Position numbers and translations under genes: made by a program. A DNA stretch of 23,338 nt, taken from positions 1-23,338 of the IMG/VR virus record IMGVR_UViG_3300046012_000483; one strand, 5' to 3'. Within the stretch, counting starts at the first letter, position 1. Each line of letters opens with the position of its first letter. The stretch comes from a virus. The notes under the pieces are model-generated. The model ran no database searches and had not been told where the DNA came from. It saw nothing but the letters and a program-made list of their open reading frames with translations. This document shows positions 6,142 to 13,878 of this stretch, in pieces.

Positions 6142-6147
6142 ACCTTA
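6142..6147 (-). promoter_or_regulatory. -10-like hexamer upstream of ATG 6133
   Basis: On the minus strand TAAGGT ends 8 bases before ATG 6133, and the same hexamer precedes the tRNA. It overlaps a possible AAGG ribosome-binding site, so this gene could be leadered or leaderless. Confidence 0.3.
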
Positions 6148-6171
6148 CTGGTACGGTGGGGTTCTGCTCTG

Positions 6172-6228
6172 ATCCCCCCGCCACCGGCCCGCGCACCTCT
6201 ACTGCGCAGGGGCCGCCAGCGGGGGGAT
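6172..6228. repeat. 10-bp inverted repeat in a divergent intergenic region
   Basis: ATCCCCCCGC (6172-6181) and GCGGGGGGAT (6219-6228) are perfect inverted repeats 37 bases apart. Between them GCGCA (6191-6195) pairs with TGCGC (6203-6207), and GGCCC with GGGCC around it with a bulge. The region separates the divergent genes starting at 6133 and 6257. It could be an operator, a cruciform, or a hairpin insulating the two promoters. Confidence 0.5.
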
Positions 6229-6244
6229 TATTCAGTTCCGGGGC

Positions 6245-6250
6245 TACCCT
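6245..6250 (+). promoter_or_regulatory. -10-like hexamer of a putative leaderless promoter
   Basis: TACCCT fits TANNNT and ends 6 bases before ATG 6257. No ribosome-binding site lies in the usual window, and no -35 match is apparent. Confidence 0.4.
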
Positions 6251-6256
6251 GACCGC

Positions 6257-6472
6257 ATGGACTATGCCGACCGGCCGATTGTGGAGCGGGAACTGCGCCT
6301 GACCCTGGACATCCTCCGCCACGAACTACGGGCCATCAGCGAGGACACCCCCGGTGACCGCGACGCGTGGGACGCGAAGATGGCCGAGTTCCAGGACGCG
6401 GAGCAGAGATTGCGGATGTACCTGGACCGGCAGGACCGGCGGGCCCAGGCCGGGCTACTATTGCCTGGCTGA
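6257..6472 (+). CDS. small helical (coiled-coil-like) phage protein
   Basis: A 71-residue highly charged protein, almost entirely helical by eye ('ERELRLTLDILRHELRAIS', then 'AEFQDAEQRLRMYLDRQDRR'), with a short loop around 'TPGDRDAW' that suggests a helical hairpin. ATG 6257 is the only reasonable start. It lacks a ribosome-binding site but has TACCCT 6 bases upstream, so it is a leaderless candidate. It is convergent with the Dit-like gene and separated from it by a hairpin-rich 160-base gap. Function unknown. Confidence 0.65.
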   Translation: MDYADRPIVERELRLTLDILRHELRAISEDTPGDRDAWDAKMAEFQDAEQRLRMYLDRQDRRAQAGLLLPG

Positions 6473-6515
6473 GCCTGGGCGCCAGTCAATATGTCGCCTG
6501 GGTAGGGGACGCCCG

Positions 6516-6630
6516 AACCGCCGCCAGCCGTACAGGGTCCTAGGCCCGCACCGGCCCGGCGGTTGCGGCACAGCAGAGGGCCCCGGCCCGCGCCCGACTA
6601 GATCCGGGCACGGTACGGGGTCCCTCCGTG
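6516..6630. terminator. hairpin-rich convergent gap
   Basis: The 160-base gap 6473-6632 holds no gene. AACCGCCG (6516-6523) pairs with CGGCGGTT (6557-6564), with GGGTCCTAGGCCC nested in the loop. CACGG (6609-6613) pairs with CCGTG (6626-6630) immediately after the Dit-like stop codon. These probably end both the minus-strand tail transcript and the plus-strand small gene's transcript. Confidence 0.5.
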
Positions 6631-6632
6631 TG

Positions 6633-9600
6633 TCAGTACAGCCGTGAGTCGCGCCACCGCCGCCAGAACCCCGCCGTCAGGGCAGGAGCCCCAGCGTCGG
6701 GGGAGTACGCCAGCATCCACCCCGGCCCCTCCGGGTCCATGACCAGCGGCCCCCCGGACATCGCCGCCACACTGTCGAGCGCGGACACCGCCGATTCCCG
6801 GCCGTACGGCGACGCGAGGACCCGGCCCCAGTCCCGGTTCTTGTTCAGCTCCGGGGCGTCAGCCCACAGGTTCGGGGCCCCCACCGCGTCGTTGTACACC
6901 AGCAGCTGCCCGGACACGTCCGCCACGATGATGTCCATGCACCGGTCCGCCGCGTTGGTGGACGTGACCCCCGCCGTGGTGAACGCCGACGTCTGGTCAT
7001 CGGCAATATCACGGCAGGGCAGGGCCACCTCATCGAGCGTCACATACCCGTTGAGGATCGCGGGGATCTCCGCGGACGGGGTCAGGACCCGCGACACCGT
7101 CCGCACGGTTGGGGTGCCCCCCACGTACGGGTACTGCTTGAAAGTGACCGTGTGGGTCCGCTGCGCCGATGGGGTGTCGATCACCAGCCAGATCGTGATG
7201 ATCGTGTACGTGCCGGCGTAGCGGGCGTTCAGCCCAGGGACCGGCGACGGGATGGTGTACTCCCGCCCATCGGGTGCATCGAGCCCCGACCCCACCGGGA
7301 TCAGCGGGGAGAACGTCGCCGGGGCGTCATACCCCGGGACGTGCACGATCAGGGTTTTGATGTTGGGCAGCGCCGCTGTGGTGGTGATCGCCACCGACCC
7401 GTTAGCGGCAGCCGAGGACGACACCGCACCGGACGTGGACACCGCACCACCGGACGCACCGCCAGGCGCCGACCCGGCCACACCCGGGTTGTTCCCCCCG
7501 GCCGCGCCGCCAGCACCACCGGCACCACCCCCGGTGGGGGCCGCTGCGCCGGCCTGCCCGGCCGCGTCGTTGCCCTGGGCCGAATCACCAGCTGAGGACC
7601 CGCCACCGCCACCTGTGGTCACGGCGGTGAAACCGTTACCGCCACGCAGCGGGGTGTTCCCCCCAGCGGGGGTGACACAGTTCGCGGTCACCCCACCGAG
7701 CCCGCCTGTGGTGGTGTCCGGCGGGACGGACTTCCCGCCGTCCGCGACGAACGCCAGGCTGTCGAAACTGGACTTGCCGCCGTCGGTGAGCCCACCTGTG
7801 TTGGCCGACTGGATTTCGATCCCGGCCAGCTCCCAGACCTGCGACGCGGGGGCGGTCAGCCCGCAGGTCTGCGCCCCCGCCGCAGCGGCCTGCTGCCACG
7901 CCCAGTACCCGGTGTAGGTGGACGGGACCACGTGGTAGGCGTCCTCCGTCGCGGAGGACCGGTATGTCCGGGCGGAGGACGCGGCGTTGCGGTCAGCGTT
8001 GACCCACGACACCACGCTTTGCGCCGCGACGGTTGTGCACGTCCCGGACGGGGCGGACCCGGACCCGGAGCTGGACAGCAGCGCCGGGGACCCGGCCAGT
8101 TTCGCGTTGCCCCACCGCTCGACCAGCATCGCGTGTGGCATGGGGTAGCCGGAGAACGGCACCGACACCGTCATGGCTGACGGGGTGGCGCCCACGGTCG
8201 CGGTCCACACCGTGCACCGGGACGTGCCGAACGCCGTCCCGATGTTGACCCGCTGGGTCCAGGTCAGGCCCCCGCCGGACGGGGACCCGAAGCTGGCGAA
8301 CGCATCCTCAATGACCCCCTTGATGACGATGACCTCACCCGCGGCCGGGGTGAAACTGGGGGTGGCCAGGGTGAACCCGTTCGCGCCGTCCTGCTGCACG
8401 AAATACGACGTGGTCAGGGTCGGGAACGTCCCGGACCCGCCCGCCGCGCCGACCACACCGAACATGGCCTGCCCGGGGGTCATCGGGTACGTGTCGTGCC
8501 CCACCCCGGCGCCGGCGCCGCCACCACCGGCCAGCCCAGCGGTGGTGCGGCTGCCACCTTTGCCGGCCGCGCCCTTGACCCGGATTTTCCCCGAGGTCTG
8601 CCCGATCCCGGGGATGAACGTGATCGGGCCCGCGGTGGAGAACGTGGTGGTGGCCAGTGCGGGTGACGCGGGCGCCGCAGGCTGGAACTGGGCGTCCATC
8701 AGGGTGCGGACCACCCCACCGGGCGCACCGATGTTGTACACGGTGCCGCGCAGCTGCGCGATCGGGGCGTTCGCCGACGCGGTGGCGGTGAGCCCGTTGA
8801 GGTACACGTCGGCGTCCATCCGCAGGTTCCCCGAGAATGACACCTCCCGCCACGCTTTGATCGACCACGCGGAGATCGTTGCCACGTTGAACCCGGCGGG
8901 CATGTTCTGGATAGCGAACGTGGTGGTCACCCACGTGGGGAAAGCCGGGTTGTTCGACGCGGAGCACTGCGCGTAGTTGCCGAACGTCGCGACTTTCCCC
9001 GCCCCGTCGGTCAGGGTCAGGGAGAACGTGACCCTGCCCTCATGCCACAGGGTGTAGTTCGACGTGCCGAGCCCGAAGTTGAGGGTCAGCCGGTCCAGCC
9101 CGGTGATGTCCACCGGGCCGGCCAGGGTGTGGGTGTACAGCGGGGCGGTGTTCCCCCCCGACCCGGCGTACGACCACCGGGCCGACGCCGAGTCGCTGAC
9201 GACCTGCGCGGATGACGACCACAGGGACGGCTGGGTGGATGACGACACGGTGGAGAAGTCATCGAGCCGCACCGGGGCCACCGAACTGGACCAGCCCACC
9301 GCCGGGATGGGGAACGGCAGCACCGTGTAATCGGCGCTGCGCCCGAACGGGTGAGCGGGAAACGTCAGGTTCACAAACGCGACCAGTTCGTCCTCACTGT
9401 CCTGGTCGGGGTTCTGCGCGGCTTCGGTGGCCCGGTAGCAGTCGTACACCAGCGGCAGGGCGGTGCCGCCCTGCGGGTCGGGGGTCCACTGCAACGGGAA
9501 CTTGGGCTGATCCACCAGCCCGAAGATCATTTCCTTGGCGCCGTTGAGGTTGGCCCGGCTGGTCCCGTAGATCACCACCGGCAGGGTGATCGTCCGGTTT

Positions 9601-9797
9601 TCGGTGCGCCTGCCCGTGGGGACGCTGCCATCAGTCAGCAGCGCCGCGACGACCGCCGTTTCCGGCTGGCCCGCGCCCCGGTTGAAATTGGGCTGGAGCA
9701 CGAACTCCGCGCCGGGGCACAGCGGGTGGGCTGACGCCACCCCGCCGCGCATCAGCTCGCAGGTGCCCGCGAGGATCAGCGAGTCCGAAGCGCTCAC
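6633..9797 (-). CDS. Dit-like distal tail protein with carbohydrate-binding-like, Gly-rich and beta-module regions
   Basis: A 1054-residue protein starting at GTG 9797, overlapping the tape-measure stop as GTGA, with GGGAGG upstream. Residues 1-165 fit the N-terminal Dit/siphovirus tail-component pattern ('LILAGTCELMRGG', 'RTITLPVVIYGTSRANL', 'FVNLTFPAHPFG'). Residues ~178-345 look like a jelly-roll carbohydrate-binding domain. Residues ~403-457 and ~667-803 are Gly-rich, as in phage receptor-binding proteins, and are split by an inserted beta-sandwich (~458-665, ending 'WELAGIEIQ') that resembles modules in two other genes here. The C-terminal 250 residues end 'MLAYSPDAGAPALTAGFW', a tail ending I recall from Streptomyces-type phages. 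It follows the tape measure as Dit genes do. It likely forms the distal tail ring and contributes to host binding. Confidence 0.8.
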   Translation of the reverse strand: MSASDSLILAGTCELMRGGVASAHPLCPGAEFVLQPNFNRGAGQPETAVVAALLTDGSVPTGRRTENRTITLPVVIYGTSRANLNGAKEMIFGLVDQPKFPLQWTPDPQGGTALPLVYDCYRATEAAQNPDQDSEDELVAFVNLTFPAHPFGRSADYTVLPFPIPAVGWSSSVAPVRLDDFSTVSSSTQPSLWSSSAQVVSDSASARWSYAGSGGNTAPLYTHTLAGPVDITGLDRLTLNFGLGTSNYTLWHEGRVTFSLTLTDGAGKVATFGNYAQCSASNNPAFPTWVTTTFAIQNMPAGFNVATISAWSIKAWREVSFSGNLRMDADVYLNGLTATASANAPIAQLRGTVYNIGAPGGVVRTLMDAQFQPAAPASPALATTTFSTAGPITFIPGIGQTSGKIRVKGAAGKGGSRTTAGLAGGGGAGAGVGHDTYPMTPGQAMFGVVGAAGGSGTFPTLTTSYFVQQDGANGFTLATPSFTPAAGEVIVIKGVIEDAFASFGSPSGGGLTWTQRVNIGTAFGTSRCTVWTATVGATPSAMTVSVPFSGYPMPHAMLVERWGNAKLAGSPALLSSSGSGSAPSGTCTTVAAQSVVSWVNADRNAASSARTYRSSATEDAYHVVPSTYTGYWAWQQAAAAGAQTCGLTAPASQVWELAGIEIQSANTGGLTDGGKSSFDSLAFVADGGKSVPPDTTTGGLGGVTANCVTPAGGNTPLRGGNGFTAVTTGGGGGSSAGDSAQGNDAAGQAGAAAPTGGGAGGAGGAAGGNNPGVAGSAPGGASGGAVSTSGAVSSSAAANGSVAITTTAALPNIKTLIVHVPGYDAPATFSPLIPVGSGLDAPDGREYTIPSPVPGLNARYAGTYTIITIWLVIDTPSAQRTHTVTFKQYPYVGGTPTVRTVSRVLTPSAEIPAILNGYVTLDEVALPCRDIADDQTSAFTTAGVTSTNAADRCMDIIVADVSGQLLVYNDAVGAPNLWADAPELNKNRDWGRVLASPYGRESAVSALDSVAAMSGGPLVMDPEGPGWMLAYSPDAGAPALTAGFWRRWRDSRLY

Positions 9798-12700
9798 ATG
9801 AACCTCCCGGCCACCGTTGCGATGTTTTTGTTCAGGACGTCGTCCAGGCCCCGGCTGGTGCCCGGTGCGACCCCGCGGACCGCGGCGGTGACCTCGCGGC
9901 GCATCTGGTGCATGGCGTCGGCCAGTTCAGCCCACCCGCCACCACCAGACGGTGACGCGCCACCGTCACCCGACCAGCCCGACCGTGGGCCGAACCGGCC
10001 GACCGGGTCCAGGAACGGCATGCCCACGGGCATCCTCGGCCTGCCGAACAGCCCCGCGAGCCCGGCGGGGATCCCACCCGCCGCACCTGGCTGCCCGCCA
10101 CCGATGTAGGGCAGCAGCCACGCCGGCGCCGGGAACGTGGGCCCTGGCGCGGAACCACCGCCGCCACCACTGGACCCGCCCCCGGTGTCGCCGCCACCGT
10201 CACCGCCGGGGTCGCCCGGGTCCGGGGCTGGCTTGCCCGGACCGCCGTACTTGGCGCCGGACGGGTAACCGGCGAGCCGCCGCAGGATCGCGATCTTGCG
10301 GGACAGCGCCGATTCGGTCCTGCCCTCGGTGATGTTGAACCGGGCCAGGTTCGCGCGGGCCACCATCCGGTCCCGGTGGTGCTCGTTGTACCCGATCGTG
10401 CCCTTTTTGGCCTTCGGGTGGTTCAGGAACCACAGCTCGGTGACGTCCACACTGGTCCGCAGTTTCCGCCGCCGGATGGCAGCGTGCTTCTCGTCGGTGC
10501 GCAGCGTGTGCACCGCCGTGGCCAGCTGGGCCAGCCACTTTTTGCGGTACGGGTCGTGCTTGCCGACTTTGCCGCCCTTCGCGAACCCGCCCGGCGGCAC
10601 CCCGAACCCGGAGTTGCCCCCGGAACTGTGGATGACCGTACCGACACCGGGGTTGTCCGCACCGACGTACCGGCCGCCGCCCAGGGAGATCCCGACGTGT
10701 GACGCGGTCCCGCCACCGCCGTAGAAAAAGACCAGTGCACCGGGGATGTCCCCCGACGGTTTGGCCCACAGCTGCTGGGTTTGTGAGGTGCGCGGCGGGC
10801 TGTACCCGTAGTGGTTGTAACACCACTTAGAGAAGCCACTGCAATCCCAGCCTGCCGGGGTGTTACCACCCCACACGTACGGGTGGTTCAGGCCGGTGCC
10901 GAACGACGCGGCGTACCGGGCCAGGCCGCGGTTGCCGCCCTTCCCGATCCCGAAACTGCCCGCGTTGGCTTTCAGCTGCGCGCTTTTGATGCCCGCAGCG
11001 GTCGCTTTCGCGGTGGCCTGCTCAATGGTGGTGACGGTCTGGTTGTACTGGGACGTCTCAAACGACCCCACACCACGGGGGGTGCCCTTGAACGTGCCGG
11101 CGACCTGCCCGCCAGCGGCCATGCCCGGGTACAGGATCGCGGCCTGCCCGGTGTTGACCGCGTGCATGGCCCGGTCCCCGTAGTGGGCCGCCGAGTTGGC
11201 GCGGATCACCCATTCGTTGTTCGACAGGGCGTACAGGCCCGCCTTGTCCTCGGTCGGCCCACCCGGACCGCGGACCGCACCACCGGTCGCGCTGTTCTTG
11301 ATGCGCCTGCCACCACCACCGTTGAGGAGCTGACCGCCGTGGGACAGCTCGGACACGCTCCAGTGACCCGACGCGGCCACGGTGATGTCCACCGCCTTGT
11401 TTTTCAGTAGCCGCAGCGCCTCCCGCAGGGCGTCCACCTCCGCCGCCGCGAACTTGGAATGCCCGGCGTGGACCTTGAGCCATTTGATCTGGTCCTGGAT
11501 GGTGCCGGTGGCCTTGGCCATCCCGTTTTTCTGCCGGGACTCCCCGTTGGCCAGGTCGATGGCCGCCTGGGTGGCCAGGAGCACCTGCTGGCGGGCGTCC
11601 ATCGCCGCGGAGGACTGCCCCCGCAGGCCCGTGTTCGAGTTGTTGATCGCGGTCAGGGCAGTCTTCTGGGCCTGCTGGAACGACAGGAGGCTCTGCTGCC
11701 CGGTCAGAAGCCCGTTGGTGACCCGGTCCAGGGACCTTTTCAGGGCGTTCTGCGCGTCGGTCAGCCGCAGTGACGCCACCGTTGCCTGACCGGACCCGGT
11801 CGCGTAGGAGACAATCTTGCGGAACGCCGCCTGGCCGGCCTGGCCGCTGGCGGCGAGCTGCTGCCCGGTAACCCCCGCCTTCTGCGCGAGCTTCTGCGCC
11901 GCCCCGGCGGACAGCCCGTACACGTCCTGCAACGTGTGCAGCCGCGTGGACAGGTTCGCCGCCGCACTGGCCACCTGCGCGTGGACCTGCGCCAGGACCC
12001 CCATCCTCAGCTGGTACGCCTTCGCGGCGAGCCCCGAATCGGCCATGCCACCCTGGGCGCTGCGGAACGACTGCGCGAGCCGGCTGTTACTGCCCTCCGC
12101 GACGTTGGTCTGCTTCGCGAGCCTCGCGTACGCGTCGGAGCTGAACCCGGCCGCTTTGACCTGCCGGTCGATGGACTCGCCAAGCCTGTCCTCGGTCGCC
12201 TTGAACCCGTTGGTGGCGACGGCCAGCACACCGATCGCGGCGGCGGCCACCCCCAGCGGGCCGAGCAGGGACACCAGCACAGACGCGGCGGTGCCGCCCC
12301 TGGCGACGAACGACGCGAGTTTCCCCCCGGCGGTGCCCGCCGCACCGGAGAACGCCGACGCGGCGACCGCAGCGTTCCTGTACCCGCCGACCAGCCGGCC
12401 GATGACCCCGTACAGCTTCGTGGCCCCAGTGATCGCGGTCCCGGAACTGAACACCGTCAGGCCCGTTTTGACGCCCAGGAACGCGAGCTTGAGCCGGGCC
12501 AGGGTGCCCCGCAGCAGACCGAAGTAGATCACCGCCCGGACCAGGCCGGCGTTCGCGGTGAGCTGCGCCATGATCTGGGTCAGCGGGACCAGGATCTGGA
12601 GAAGCGCCTTGGAGTTCGCCGGGGACGCCAGCCCGACCGTGGCCGCCGCCACGTTCTTGATGATGACCACCAGGTTCTTGAGGACCTGCACCGCCAGGGG

Positions 12701-13801
12701 TGTTTCGGTTTTGAACGTGGTCATCAGCGACTGGAACCCCGAGTGGCTGGGCAGCGACGTGGCCCACTGGCGGAACTTCGCGGTCAGCTTCTCCGTGCCG
12801 GCCCCGACCGTGTCCGCCATCGGGAGGAACGCCCGGATGATCCCGCCGATCCCCACCGCGATGTTCGCGATGGAATGGCCCAGGAACAAGATCGCGGGGA
12901 TCACGTGCGGGACCAGTTCCTGCACGAATTTGGTCAGCCCACCCCCGGACAGCGACCTGGAGGCCTGGCCTATCAGGATGCCGATGGCTTTCGCGCCGGC
13001 CAGTACCAGCGGGGTGATGTCGTGCAGCAGCGGGTTGACCAGGGTCAGGCCCTTCTGCAACGGGGCCAGCACCGGGCGGGCCAGGCCGTTCGCCCACTTC
13101 TGGTAGGAGTCCTGGGTGGCCTTGAGGGTTTTCGCGAACGCGATCACCGGGGCTGGGGTGTCTTTCACCGCGGCGTTGTACTTCGCCTGGGCGGCGGCCA
13201 TCGCCGTGGTGCGGGACGCGGCGGCGGTCTGCTGGGATGCACCCCCGGCCAGGGCAGCCTTGTACGCCAGCTGGCCCGTGACCCGGGCGGAGTCCAGGGC
13301 CTTCTGCGCGGTGGTCACCGCGGACGTCTCGGTGATCAGCGGTTTGAGGGCGACGCTGTACGCGGCCAGGCCCGCACCACCGGACGCGAACGCGGCGGCC
13401 AGCCCACCCGCGGTGACCAGCAGCCCGGCCAGGGCCGGTTCCGCGACGCCCGTCGCGAGGTTCACCGCACCCAGGGCCTTCGCGAAAATGCTGGAGTCTT
13501 TCGACGCGATCTGGGTCACCGCGTCGAACCCGGTCACCGTGCCGACCAGGGCGAACACGCTTTTGTTAGCGGACCCGGCGTCCTTGGACTGCTGCCGGAA
13601 CGACGCGGAGGACCGGCCCACCGACGCGGAGGCCTTGTCCGTCTGGGCGGACAGCTGCCGCATCGCGGTTTCGTTGCGGTTCAGGGCGGCCTGGGACGCG
13701 GCGACGGACTTGTTTGACTTGTCCACCTGGTCGGCGAACCGGTTGAACGCGGAACCGGCCCGGTCGTCCCCGAGCAGCACAAACCGCAGCGTGGTTCCCA
13801 C
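9794..13801 (-). CDS. tape measure protein with NlpC/P60 peptidase domain
   Basis: A 1335-residue protein. GTG 13801 is chosen because AAGGGAGG precedes it by 5 bases; ATG 13819 lacks such a site. Residues 1-80 are coiled-coil-like. Hydrophobic segments (~120-150, ~300-328, ~370-395 and others) alternate with Ala-rich helices, as in tape measures. An NlpC/P60 domain at about residues 950-1060 shows 'HPYVWGG', catalytic Cys987 in 'WDCSGF' (codon 10843-10841) and His1035 in 'ASHVGIS' (10699-10697). A basic segment and a Pro/Gly-rich linker follow, then a short C-terminal helix. At roughly 0.15 nm per residue the length implies a tail near 200 nm. The peptidase probably cuts host peptidoglycan during DNA entry. 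The order is typical: chaperones upstream, Dit downstream. Confidence 0.92.
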   Translation of the reverse strand: MGTTLRFVLLGDDRAGSAFNRFADQVDKSNKSVAASQAALNRNETAMRQLSAQTDKASASVGRSSASFRQQSKDAGSANKSVFALVGTVTGFDAVTQIASKDSSIFAKALGAVNLATGVAEPALAGLLVTAGGLAAAFASGGAGLAAYSVALKPLITETSAVTTAQKALDSARVTGQLAYKAALAGGASQQTAAASRTTAMAAAQAKYNAAVKDTPAPVIAFAKTLKATQDSYQKWANGLARPVLAPLQKGLTLVNPLLHDITPLVLAGAKAIGILIGQASRSLSGGGLTKFVQELVPHVIPAILFLGHSIANIAVGIGGIIRAFLPMADTVGAGTEKLTAKFRQWATSLPSHSGFQSLMTTFKTETPLAVQVLKNLVVIIKNVAAATVGLASPANSKALLQILVPLTQIMAQLTANAGLVRAVIYFGLLRGTLARLKLAFLGVKTGLTVFSSGTAITGATKLYGVIGRLVGGYRNAAVAASAFSGAAGTAGGKLASFVARGGTAASVLVSLLGPLGVAAAAIGVLAVATNGFKATEDRLGESIDRQVKAAGFSSDAYARLAKQTNVAEGSNSRLAQSFRSAQGGMADSGLAAKAYQLRMGVLAQVHAQVASAAANLSTRLHTLQDVYGLSAGAAQKLAQKAGVTGQQLAASGQAGQAAFRKIVSYATGSGQATVASLRLTDAQNALKRSLDRVTNGLLTGQQSLLSFQQAQKTALTAINNSNTGLRGQSSAAMDARQQVLLATQAAIDLANGESRQKNGMAKATGTIQDQIKWLKVHAGHSKFAAAEVDALREALRLLKNKAVDITVAASGHWSVSELSHGGQLLNGGGGRRIKNSATGGAVRGPGGPTEDKAGLYALSNNEWVIRANSAAHYGDRAMHAVNTGQAAILYPGMAAGGQVAGTFKGTPRGVGSFETSQYNQTVTTIEQATAKATAAGIKSAQLKANAGSFGIGKGGNRGLARYAASFGTGLNHPYVWGGNTPAGWDCSGFSKWCYNHYGYSPPRTSQTQQLWAKPSGDIPGALVFFYGGGGTASHVGISLGGGRYVGADNPGVGTVIHSSGGNSGFGVPPGGFAKGGKVGKHDPYRKKWLAQLATAVHTLRTDEKHAAIRRRKLRTSVDVTELWFLNHPKAKKGTIGYNEHHRDRMVARANLARFNITEGRTESALSRKIAILRRLAGYPSGAKYGGPGKPAPDPGDPGGDGGGDTGGGSSGGGGGSAPGPTFPAPAWLLPYIGGGQPGAAGGIPAGLAGLFGRPRMPVGMPFLDPVGRFGPRSGWSGDGGASPSGGGGWAELADAMHQMRREVTAAVRGVAPGTSRGLDDVLNKNIATVAGRFM

Positions 13802-13827
13802 CGGGGCCTCCCTTGACATGCAGGTAA

Positions 13828-13861
13828 AGGCGGCCCGCGCATGGGGTGCGCGGGGCCGCCT
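13828..13861 (-). terminator. strong hairpin just upstream of the tape measure gene
   Basis: AGGCGGCCCGCGCA (13828-13841) pairs with the complementary arm at 13847-13861 with one bulged base, forming a ~14-bp GC stem around a 5-base loop. On the minus strand the stem is followed by TTTACC, a short U-tract. It fills the 77-base gap between the gp10-like gene and the tape measure, so it may attenuate transcription or act as an RNA processing/stability element. Confidence 0.5.
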
Positions 13862-13878
13862 CACGGCCGGTGCCCAGG

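Noticed and set aside
11936-13717. 593-codon plus-strand open frame inside the tape measure
   Set aside because: High-GC shadow of the tape measure; low-complexity Arg/Gly/Gln composition and no ribosome-binding site.
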